Below are positions 33,963-41,178 of a stretch of 64,000 bases of DNA, piece after piece. This DNA comes from Streptomyces sp. S.PNR 29 (GTDB taxonomy: Bacteria; Actinomycetota; Actinomycetes; Streptomycetales; Streptomycetaceae). Below the pieces are notes generated by a model that searched no databases, was not told the origin of the DNA, and saw only the letters and a list, made by a program, of their open reading frames with translations. Within the stretch, counting starts at the first letter, position 1. Each line of letters starts with the position of its first letter. The position numbers and the translations under genes are program-made. The DNA lies in contig NZ_JANUQM010000015.1 in the NCBI RefSeq assembly GCF_030386795.1, forward strand, positions 62,001 through 126,000, in the 5' to 3' direction.

Positions 33963-35597
33963 TCAGAGCGGGATGTTGCCGTGGCGGCGCTGCGGCATCG
34001 GCGCGCGTTTGCCGTGCAGCGCGCGCAGGGCGCGGCAGATGTGGGCGCGGGTGTCGCGCGGGGCGATGACGTCGTCGACGTAGCCGCGTTCGGCGGCCGG
34101 GTACGGTGTGCCGTGGGTGCTCTCGTAGGCGGCGACGAGGCGGGCCCGCAGCGCCTCGGGGTCGGCGGCCGCGGCCAGTTCGCGCCGGTGCAGGAGGCCC
34201 ACGGCGCCCTCGGCGCCCATGACGGCGATACGGGCGGTGGGCCAGGCGAGGTTGATGTCGGCGCCGAGGTGCTTGGAGCCCATCACCGCGTACCCGCCGC
34301 CGTAGGCCTTGCGTACCACCACGGTCACCTTGGGGACGGTGGCCTCGGCGTAGGCGTACAGCAGTTTGGCGCCGCGCCGGATGATCCCGGCCTGTTCCTG
34401 CCGCACACCGGAGAGATAACCGGGGACGTCGGCGAAGGTCAGCAGGGGGATGCCGAAGGCGTCGCAGAACCGCACGAACCGCGCGGCCTTCTCACAGGCG
34501 TCGATGTCGAGGGCGCCGGCGGCGTGCAGCGGCTGGTTGGCGACGACCCCGACCGAGCGGCCCTCGACGCGGGCCAGCGCACAGATGATGTTCGGCGCGA
34601 AGAGTTCCTTCACGTAGAGCAGATCGCCGTCGTCGACGACCGCGCGCAGGACGGCGCGCATGTCGTAGGCCTGCCCGGTCCGGTCCGGGACGACCGCGTC
34701 CAGAGCGCCCCCGTCGGGAGGGGTCCCGGGGGCGTACTGCGGTGGCTCCTGGAGGTTGTTGGACGGCAGATAGGACAGCAGGTCGCGTACGGTGTCGAGG
34801 GCGTCCTCCTCGTCCGCGGCCAGGAAGTGGGCGTTGCCGTTGACGGTGTTGCTGGTGCGGGCCCCGCCCAGGTCCTCGGCGGTGGTGCGTTCGCCGGTGA
34901 CGGCCTCGATGACGTCGGGACCGGTGACGAACATGTGCGAGGCGCCGTCCACCATCACCGTGAAGTCGGTGATGGCGGGCGAGTACGCGGCGCCGCCGGC
35001 GCACGGCCCCAGGATGACCGAGATCTGCGGGATCACCCCGGAGGCCTGCACATTGCGCCGCACCAACTCGGCGTACAGGGCCAGGGAGGCGACGCCCTCC
35101 TGGATGCGGGCGCCGCCGGAGTCGTTGAGCCCGACGACCGGACAGCCGGTCTTCAGGGCGAGGTCCATGAGGGCCACGGTCTTCTCGCCGAAGGCCTCGC
35201 CCATACTGCCGCCGAAGACGGTGGAGTCCTGGGCGAACACGCACACCGGGCGGCCGTCGACGGTGCCGTGCCCGGTGATCACGCCATCGCCGTACGGCCG
35301 GCGGCCACCGTCGGCCGACGGCCGGGCCCGGACGAAGAGCCCCGTCTCGGTGAAGGAGCCGGCATCCAGCAGTCGTTCGATCCGCTCCCGAGCCCCGAAG
35401 TCACCCCCTCTTCGCGGCCGGCCCGGAGCCACCGCCTGAGCCCGTCGGCGCTCCAGGTCGGTGATGCGGTCGGCGGTGCGGTCAGGGGCGAGGCCCGGGG
35501 CGCGCTCCGTGATGCGCTCTGCCGTGGGCTCCGGGCCACGGCCGCCTCCGCCGGCTGCCGCCGTCCTCGTATGGGAAGTTGTCGCCTCTCGCGTCAC
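33963..35597 (-). CDS. Acyl-CoA carboxylase beta subunit, AccD4/PccB-like
   Basis: 544 aa from GTG 35597 (GGAGG 5 nt upstream). Carboxyltransferase with both crotonase-like halves: DSGGARIQEGVASL and GPCAGGAAYSPAITDF (acyl-CoA/biotin oxyanion holes), then AYGGGYAVMGSKHLGAD. About 50 extra residues at the N-terminus are Arg/Ala rich. It would carboxylate an acyl-CoA to give the extender of the downstream PKS, with a biotin-carrying alpha subunit encoded elsewhere. Heads the operon AccD, FAAL, PKS, esterase, parallel to accD4-pks13-fadD32 in mycobacteria though in different order. Confidence 0.92.
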   Translation of the reverse strand: MTREATTSHTRTAAAGGGGRGPEPTAERITERAPGLAPDRTADRITDLERRRAQAVAPGRPRRGGDFGARERIERLLDAGSFTETGLFVRARPSADGGRRPYGDGVITGHGTVDGRPVCVFAQDSTVFGGSMGEAFGEKTVALMDLALKTGCPVVGLNDSGGARIQEGVASLALYAELVRRNVQASGVIPQISVILGPCAGGAAYSPAITDFTVMVDGASHMFVTGPDVIEAVTGERTTAEDLGGARTSNTVNGNAHFLAADEEDALDTVRDLLSYLPSNNLQEPPQYAPGTPPDGGALDAVVPDRTGQAYDMRAVLRAVVDDGDLLYVKELFAPNIICALARVEGRSVGVVANQPLHAAGALDIDACEKAARFVRFCDAFGIPLLTFADVPGYLSGVRQEQAGIIRRGAKLLYAYAEATVPKVTVVVRKAYGGGYAVMGSKHLGADINLAWPTARIAVMGAEGAVGLLHRRELAAAADPEALRARLVAAYESTHGTPYPAAERGYVDDVIAPRDTRAHICRALRALHGKRAPMPQRRHGNIPL

Positions 35598-35706
35598 AGC
35601 CACCTCCGAAGGGGCTTTCGAATATGGCAGCGAGGAGGCGGCGAACCGGGCTGATCGCCGTGGTGTTTGCGTGAGGTGAGTCCTGCGGGGCGATAGTTCG
35701 TCCGTG

Positions 35707-35735
35707 TGTGACAAGGCCGGCCGGTGCGGTATGAT
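35707..35735 (+). promoter_or_regulatory. Promoter of small RNA copy 1
   Basis: TGTGAC (35707-35712), 17-nt spacer, TATGAT (35730-35735). The -10 is near consensus for the principal sigma factor. Transcription would start near 35742, shortly before the conserved RNA core. Confidence 0.55.
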
Positions 35736-35741
35736 CTTCTT

Positions 35742-35882
35742 GAGCGCGCCACGGAACTCCGGTGGGTGCGCCCGGCGTTGGTGGTCCAAGGAAAGACGCC
35801 CCGCTTCCTGCGGGGAGATGCAGGTGCAAGGCCTGCCCGGCGCTCTGAAAACCCCACCTCCGGATGTCCGGAGGTGGGGTTT
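35742..35882 (+). ncRNA. Structured small RNA, copy 1
   Basis: Core 35775-35845 is identical over 71 nt to copy 2 at 38547-38617, while flanks are diverged. Predicted fold: hairpin CCCCGC-TTCCT-GCGGGG (35799-35815) whose loop TTCCT is fully complementary to AGGAA at 35789-35793 (pseudoknot), then hairpin GCAGG-N7-CCTGC (35820-35836), then an intrinsic terminator. A promoter precedes it, so it is a self-contained unit. It lies between two minus-strand genes. Not recognised as a known RNA family; could be a trans-acting RNA or a riboswitch-like leader. Confidence 0.6.
35849..35882 (+). terminator. Terminator of small RNA copy 1
   Basis: 16-bp perfect stem (35849-35864 with 35867-35882) ending in GGGGTTT. 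The matching hairpin after copy 2 has a different sequence but the same position and shape, which points to conserved function. Confidence 0.8.
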
Positions 35883-35929
35883 GTGTGTTGTGGACGGGCC
35901 GCCGGAGGTCCGGTCTCCCTTCCGCCCGT

Positions 35930-36145
35930 TCAGGCGGCATGTCGCCCCCGATGGGCATGGCGTCCGCTGCCCGCCTCCGACGAGGCCTTGGCGGACGTGC
36001 TCTTTCCGCCGGGGATCAGACGCAGATGGCGCGGGCGGGGCCCCTGTCGCGAGCCGCCGCCCTGCAGCAGCCTGTCCTCGATGTGTGCCATGACGAACAG
36101 CAGCAGCCCCAGTCCGGGCAGCAGCAGGAAGGCAACCGCGAGCAC
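35930..36145 (-). CDS. Small single-span membrane protein, hypothetical
   Basis: 71 aa from GTG 36145 with GAGAGG 6 nt upstream. One N-terminal helix (LAVAFLLLPGLGLLLFVMA), then a basic Ser/Arg/Gly-rich tail of about 45 residues. No known family. Lies 88 nt after the MSMEG_6728-like gene on the same strand. Composition and start signals support it as a real gene. Confidence 0.55.
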   Translation of the reverse strand: MLAVAFLLLPGLGLLLFVMAHIEDRLLQGGGSRQGPRPRHLRLIPGGKSTSAKASSEAGSGRHAHRGRHAA

Positions 36146-36233
36146 GGCTTTCCTCTCTTCGTGGACGATGTGCCCTCCGAGTGCCCAACAGGTGACGTCA
36201 GTACCCTCGCTCGCCGTACCCGGGTGGCGGCCG

Positions 36234-36716
36234 TCAGAGGCCGGACGCGTCCGGGTCGCGGTCCGAGGCGGGCCAGACGTACGGCAGGTCGTCCGGCTCC
36301 CCGGGGAACACGGCCGCGTAGAAGTCCGGGTCCTTGCGGACCAGCGCCGACCGGTGGCTGCGGTGCACGGCGTCGTCGCCGAGCCAGGGGGGCAGCTCAC
36401 CTGCCCGGGCGAGTTCCCGCTGACCGCGCACCGGCGCGCCGGGGCGTACCACGGCCAGATCGGCGACGAGCGTGGCGGCACAGCTGTCCTGGTGGCCCCG
36501 TTCCCGCCACACCCGGCAGACCTCCAGGCCGTACCGCACCAGCGCCTCCTCGTAGCCGGCCCACATACGAACCGCCGGATGCCGGCGCCACCCGTAGCCG
36601 GGCACCGTCAGGCCGCGCAGGACCTGCAGGGCCTCGACCCGCTGTTTGCCCAGCCGGCGGCGGTCGAGCACCAGCGCGGAGGCGCCGAAGTCGGGGTAGG
36701 GCAGAAACGTCTGCAT
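36234..36716 (-). CDS. MSMEG_6728-family protein (pyrimidine-dimer glycosylase-like)
   Basis: 160 aa. MQTFLPYPDFGASALVLDRR, then LGKQRVEALQVLRGL and HPAVRMWAGYEEALVRYGL identify a conserved actinobacterial family named after a Mycobacterium smegmatis protein. The fold resembles T4 endonuclease V-like pyrimidine dimer DNA glycosylases; activity in this family is not established to my knowledge. Start at ATG 36716 matches the family N-terminus. Confidence 0.85.
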   Translation of the reverse strand: MQTFLPYPDFGASALVLDRRRLGKQRVEALQVLRGLTVPGYGWRRHPAVRMWAGYEEALVRYGLEVCRVWRERGHQDSCAATLVADLAVVRPGAPVRGQRELARAGELPPWLGDDAVHRSHRSALVRKDPDFYAAVFPGEPDDLPYVWPASDRDPDASGL

Positions 36717-36905
36717 CTCGTCGTCCGTGTGTGCGGTGTAGCCCGCCCCCTCACCGTCATGGTGTTCCCGTTTCGCCTCGACGCGTACCAGCAGCGCGCC
36801 ACGTGGTGCCGGGCGACGCATCGACGGTTGGTGTCCGCTTCCCCTGGGCAGGGAGCCTGCGGAATGTCATGCGCACGACTACCTTCCCCCACAAGGAGGT
36901 CGACC

Positions 36906-37469
36906 ATGCACCACCGCACGCTGACAGCCGGCCTGGCCACCGCCCTCGCGGCGACCCTGTCCCTGACCGCCGGCCAAGCCGTGGCCGCCTCTTCCACGAC
37001 GGCGGACCGCACCCTGGCGGCACAGGTGTTCACCTACGACGCGAGCGGCGCCGCGGAGTTCAAGGCCGCCGTCGACCGGGGCGCGGCGATCTGGAACGAG
37101 AGCGTCGACGCCGTCGAACTGCGCCCGGTCGCATCCGGGCAGCGCGCCAACATACGCGTCCTGGCGGACAACGGCTGGCCCCGGGCCCTGCCCACCACCC
37201 TCGGCAACGGAACCGTCTACATCGGCCGGCAGGCCGTCGACCAGGGCTACGACACCATCCGCATCTCGGCCCATGAACTCGGCCACATCCTGGGCCTGCC
37301 GGACCGCAAGCCCGGCCCCTGCTCCAGCCTGATGTCCGGTTCCAGCGCGGGAACCGCGTGCAAGAACCCCTACCCGAACGCGGCGGAGAAGGCGGAGGTC
37401 GAGGACAACTTCGGCGGCGCGCTCACAGCGCCGGGTGTGGCAGCACGCGAGGCCGTGATCGTGGACTGA
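36906..37469 (+). CDS. snpA: Snapalysin, secreted small zinc metalloprotease (M7)
   Basis: 187 aa with very strong ribosome site AAGGAGGT. Signal peptide to about AVA-27, short propeptide, catalytic domain with zinc motif SAHELGHILGLPD: His123, Glu124, His127 and Asp133, the Asp as third-protein ligand being the snapalysin hallmark. Two Cys form the family disulphide. Degrades milk-type proteins outside the cell. Snapalysin genes are often divergent from a LysR regulator; none is present here. Confidence 0.95.
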   Translation: MHHRTLTAGLATALAATLSLTAGQAVAASSTTADRTLAAQVFTYDASGAAEFKAAVDRGAAIWNESVDAVELRPVASGQRANIRVLADNGWPRALPTTLGNGTVYIGRQAVDQGYDTIRISAHELGHILGLPDRKPGPCSSLMSGSSAGTACKNPYPNAAEKAEVEDNFGGALTAPGVAAREAVIVD

Positions 37470-37479
37470 CGCGCACCCT

Positions 37480-37528
37480 GCGCGAGGGGCCCTCTTCCGT
37501 CATCTCACCATCGCCGGGCCCCTCGCGC
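37480..37528. terminator. Hairpin between convergent genes
   Basis: 13-bp perfect stem GCGCGAGGGGCCC (37480-37492) with its complement at 37516-37528, loop of 23 nt. Lies between snapalysin and the convergent DMT transporter gene. Confidence 0.55.
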
Positions 37529-37560
37529 GGAGCACCGGCAACACGGCCACCCCGGGCGGC

Positions 37561-38423
37561 TCACCGGGCGGTTCCCACCTCTGTTCCGCGCCGGGCCAGG
37601 GCAAGCACGCCCACGACGACCAGGGCGACACCGAGCACCTGCGGCGCCAGCCACCAACTGGTCCGTACGTGTTCGCGGTAGAGGAGGACACCGAGCACCA
37701 GACTCACCGTCGCGTCCCCCAGGTGAGGGCGGGCTGGGAGGCGACCAGGGGCCCACCCTGCATGGCGTGCTCCAGCAGGAGCACGGCACAGACCCCGGCC
37801 GCGGCGAACGCGTACGTCTGCCACGCGGTCAGGAAGCCGGCGAGGCCACCGCGGTCCAACTCTCCCATGGCGGCCTTCATCAGACCGGCGGTCAGCGCGT
37901 AACACATCGCGGTCGCCGCAGCGAGGCAGCCGGCCCGGGCCTTGCCCACCGGCCGCCTCAATCCGGCACCGGTCAGCAGGACCACCGCCGCCGCGGAGGC
38001 CACCAGCACCGGGACCCAGCGCTCGACGGACACGTGGGTCTGCTCGCCGGACGGCGCTGCCGACGCCAGCGCCAGGCCGAGCCCGGCGATCACCGCGGCC
38101 ACGGCCACCCACAGCGCCCCGGGCTGCCGCTGCCCGGCCATCAGCGAGGCCAGCAGCAGCGCCAGCGGGAGTTCGAGCACGAAGAGCGGCTGCACGAGGG
38201 ACAACGGGCCGGTCGCCAGGGCCGCCGCCTGCCCCACGCCGGCGACGACGACGGCCAGCATCCCGACGAGCCACACCGGCCGCCGCACCAGGTCGACGAC
38301 GAGTCCGGGACGGAACCCCTTGCTCTGCGGCACGTTCAGCGCGGCACGCCGCTGCAACACGGTGGCCAGCGCGTTGCTGAACGCGGCGCACAGCGCGAAG
38401 AGGACCGGCAGCAGCACACCCAT
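37561..38423 (-). pseudogene. DMT-family transporter with a frameshift
   Basis: The first 239 codons (MGVLLPVLFALCAAFSNALA onward) encode eight or so helices of an EamA/DMT transporter. The frame then runs into a stop at 37704 after QPALTWGTRR, whereas the family continuation GDATVSLVLGVLLYREHVR and the last helix follow in another frame to 37561. One missing C in the run ACCTGGGGGAC near 37720 explains it. Either a real inactivating mutation or a sequencing error at a homopolymer-like site. Last gene before small RNA copy 2, opposite strand. Confidence 0.8.
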
Positions 38424-38511
38424 CCACCGATCCTCGCGCCGTCCCCGCCCGCTCGCGCGCCGGACAGGAAGCCGACATGCGGAGCCGGTGATCGTGCGCT
38501 ATGCTTGATCT

Positions 38512-38657
38512 TGTTCAGGCCGCCAGAACTCCTGGCACCTGGCCGCGCGTTGGTGGTCCAAGGAAAGACGCCCCGCTTCCTGCGGGGAGATGCAGGTGCA
38601 AGGCCTGCCCGGCGCTCCACAGACGAAACCCATCCCGAGAGCCACGGGGTGGGTTTC
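38512..38657 (+). ncRNA. Structured small RNA, copy 2, upstream of MMPL gene
   Basis: Core 38547-38617 identical over 71 nt to copy 1, with the same pseudoknot and hairpins. A -10 like TATGCT (38500-38505) sits at the position equivalent to copy 1, the -35 is poor. Also conserved around both: GATCTTnTT near the start and AACTCC before the core. It ends in a terminator hairpin and is followed 143 nt later by the MMPL exporter ATG, so a role as conditional leader of that gene is possible. Confidence 0.6.
38625..38657 (+). terminator. Terminator of small RNA copy 2
   Basis: 13-bp stem with one G-U pair (38625-38637 with 38645-38657), 7-nt loop, ending in GGGTTTC. Between the RNA core and the MMPL gene. 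Confidence 0.7.
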
Positions 38658-38800
38658 GTGCGTTGCGGCAACCGCGCGCCCCGGGGGCGCACCGGGACAG
38701 GGCCTCGTACCTACATTGGCGTTCCCCGGCATGCCGGACTGATCGGGCCGACGTCTAATGAGAGCTCCGAGTGAGACGCCCGACAGAAAAGGCTGAGGCC

Positions 38801-41050
38801 ATGCCAGCCACCCGCGCGGACGCAGAAGTCCGGGGCACCGCCGCGAAGGGGGTGCTCCGACGGCAGGGGGAGTGGTGTGCGCGCCACTTCGTGGTGGTCA
38901 TCGTGTCGTGGCTCGTGGCACTGGTCGTGCTCCAGGTCGTGGACCGTGCCGTCGGCGGTGACTACTCGGACGACTTCTCCCTGCCCGGCGTCCAGTCCGA
39001 GGAGGGCCTCGACGTCCTGCAGCAGCACGATCCGGCGGCCGGCGGCTACGGCACCCAGATCGTGCTCCACGACGCGAACACCCCGCTGACCTCCTTCGGT
39101 TCGCAGATGTCCACCACGGTGGGCGACCTGCAGAAGCTTCCGCACGTCCTGTCCGTCCAGAACCCGCTGTCCGCCTCCGGCTCTTCCGACTCCTCGGGGC
39201 AGGGGGAGCAGAACGTCGGGCCGCTGTCCTCGGACGGCAGGACGGCTTACATCACCGTCCGTTTCGACGTGCAGCCCTCGACCCTGGGGGACAGCTACCT
39301 CGATGGAGTCGACGATGCCGTGCAGCCCTTGCGGGCGGCCGGCGTCGAGGTCGAGTACGGAGGCTCACTCGGGGAACTGGCGCGGCCTCCCGCCGACGAC
39401 CGGGTGAGTGAACTCATCGGGTTCGGTGTGGCCGTCATCGTCCTCCTCGTGGGCTTCGGCAGCGTGATCGCCGCCGGATTCCCCCTCGTGACGGCACTGG
39501 TCGGCGCGATCGTCGGGCTCGCCTGCCTCGGCCTGCTGGCCGCGGCGTTCACCTTCGCCACGGTCTCGCCCACCCTGGCCACGATGATCGGCATCGGCGT
39601 CGGCATCGACTACGCCCTGTTCCTGATCACCCGGCACCGGCAGAACCTCATGGACGGCGCCGACCCGGTGCAGGCCGCGGGGCAGGCCACCGCCACCAGC
39701 GGCCGGGCCGTGCTGGTCTCCGGCTGCACCGTGATCGTCGCGCTCGCCGGGCTCTACGCCTCCGGGGTGAGCTTCATCGGCAAGCTCGGCGTCGCCGCCG
39801 CCGTGACCGTCGTGTCGGCGGTGGTGGGGGCCCTGACCCTGGTGCCCGCCCTGCTCGGGCTCATCGGCGCCCGGATCGACCACCTCCACGTGCGCCGCCC
39901 GGTCGCCGAGACCGACGCCGCCCCCGGCACCACGCCCCAGGGAACCTGGCACCGCTACGCGCAGCGGGTGGAGCGCAGGCCCTGGCAGTTCCTCGCCGTG
40001 GGCGTCACGACCGTCGTCGTCCTGGCCATCCCGGTGTTCTCCCTCCAGCTCGGCCACATCGGCGACGGCGCCGACCCCACCTCTTTCACGGACCGGCGGG
40101 CCTACGACCTGATGACCGACGCGTTCGGGCCCGGTTCCAACGGCCCGCTCACCGTCGTCATCGACGAGAGCGGCGTGCCGGAATCCCAGCGGTCCGCGCT
40201 CGCGTCGAAGACCCAGCAGGCCCTCGACGACGTCGACGGCGCGGCCGTGGTCACCCCCCTGGCCCCCACCCAGGACGGCGACGTACTGGTCGGCACGGTC
40301 TACTCCGCGACCTCCCCGCAGAACGCCGACACCACGGACCTCACCAACCGCCTGGTCGACGACACACTGCCCGACGCGCTCTCCGGCACCGACGCCAAGG
40401 GCTACGTCACCGGCACCACCGCGGTCCAGATCGACTTCCGCGACATCGTCGCATCCCGGCTGCCCCTCATCATCGGCGTCGTCGTGGCCCTGGCCTTCCT
40501 GATCATCCTGGCCGTCTTCCGCGGCCTGCTGGTCGCCGTGAAGGCCGCCGTCCTCAACGTGCTGTCGATCGCGGCGTCGTACGGCGTCGTCGTCGCCGTC
40601 TTCCAGTGGGGCTGGGGCGGGCCCGCGCTGGGCGTCAACGGCAAGGTGCCCATCGAGAGCTACGTGCCGATGATGATGTTCGCGATCATCTTCGGACTGA
40701 GCATGGACTACGAGATCTTCCTGCTCTCCCGGGTCCGCGAGGCCTGGCTGCGCACCGGGGACGCCAAAGCGTCGGTCGCCCACGCCCTGGAGATCACCGC
40801 CCGGGTCATCACCTGCGCGGCACTGATCATGGTGAGCGTTTTCGCGGCCTTCATCATCAGCGACAGCATCGTGGTCAAGATGCTCGGCCTGGGGCTGGCC
40901 GTGAGCGTCCTCATCGACGCCACAGTCGTACGCCTGCTGCTGGTACCGGCGGTGATGACCCTGCTCGGACGGCACGCCTGGTGGACACCCCGTTGGCTCG
41001 ACCGCCTGCTCCCGCACATCGACGTCGAAGGCGGGAACGAGCGGGCGTGA
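38801..41050 (+). CDS. MMPL/RND-family lipid exporter
   Basis: 749 aa from ATG 38801 (AAGG 8 nt upstream); GTG 38771 would add 10 residues. Two-fold RND layout: helix, extracytoplasmic loop, five helices, repeated. The proton-relay regions GIGVGIDYALFLITRHRQ and IFGLSMDYEIFLLSRVRE are present. MmpL proteins export lipids, such as trehalose monomycolate by MmpL3. It lies 3.2 kb from the carboxylase of the Pks13-like operon and could export its product, though it is a separate transcription unit behind small RNA copy 2. Other Streptomyces MMPLs export pigments or peptides. Confidence 0.9.
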   Translation: MPATRADAEVRGTAAKGVLRRQGEWCARHFVVVIVSWLVALVVLQVVDRAVGGDYSDDFSLPGVQSEEGLDVLQQHDPAAGGYGTQIVLHDANTPLTSFGSQMSTTVGDLQKLPHVLSVQNPLSASGSSDSSGQGEQNVGPLSSDGRTAYITVRFDVQPSTLGDSYLDGVDDAVQPLRAAGVEVEYGGSLGELARPPADDRVSELIGFGVAVIVLLVGFGSVIAAGFPLVTALVGAIVGLACLGLLAAAFTFATVSPTLATMIGIGVGIDYALFLITRHRQNLMDGADPVQAAGQATATSGRAVLVSGCTVIVALAGLYASGVSFIGKLGVAAAVTVVSAVVGALTLVPALLGLIGARIDHLHVRRPVAETDAAPGTTPQGTWHRYAQRVERRPWQFLAVGVTTVVVLAIPVFSLQLGHIGDGADPTSFTDRRAYDLMTDAFGPGSNGPLTVVIDESGVPESQRSALASKTQQALDDVDGAAVVTPLAPTQDGDVLVGTVYSATSPQNADTTDLTNRLVDDTLPDALSGTDAKGYVTGTTAVQIDFRDIVASRLPLIIGVVVALAFLIILAVFRGLLVAVKAAVLNVLSIAASYGVVVAVFQWGWGGPALGVNGKVPIESYVPMMMFAIIFGLSMDYEIFLLSRVREAWLRTGDAKASVAHALEITARVITCAALIMVSVFAAFIISDSIVVKMLGLGLAVSVLIDATVVRLLLVPAVMTLLGRHAWWTPRWLDRLLPHIDVEGGNERA

Positions 41051-41178
41051 CGCCGTGCCCGCGCTCCTTTTCAGGCGTAGCGTCCCGGTTAGGGCGCGGC
41101 GCGTCCGAACGACGGCAGAGCGCGCCCGTACCCGGTCCGGCGGGCTGACGCCCGCCTCGACACCGGACGGGAGGCACC

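Noticed and set aside
28188..35597. Ordinary modular antibiotic PKS cluster
   Set aside because: Only one PKS protein, ACP first, no reductive domains, no resistance or tailoring genes, and direct coupling to an acyl-AMP ligase and a carboxylase.
35775..35845. 71-nt element as a tRNA gene
   Set aside because: Size and the third hairpin resemble a tRNA T arm, but there is no 7-bp acceptor stem, the T loop lacks TTC, and the loop of the middle hairpin pairs upstream instead of forming an anticodon.
35775..38617. The paired identical repeats as ends of a transposon
   Set aside because: They are direct repeats inside larger diverged homologous units with promoters and terminators; no transposase or inverted ends occur between them.
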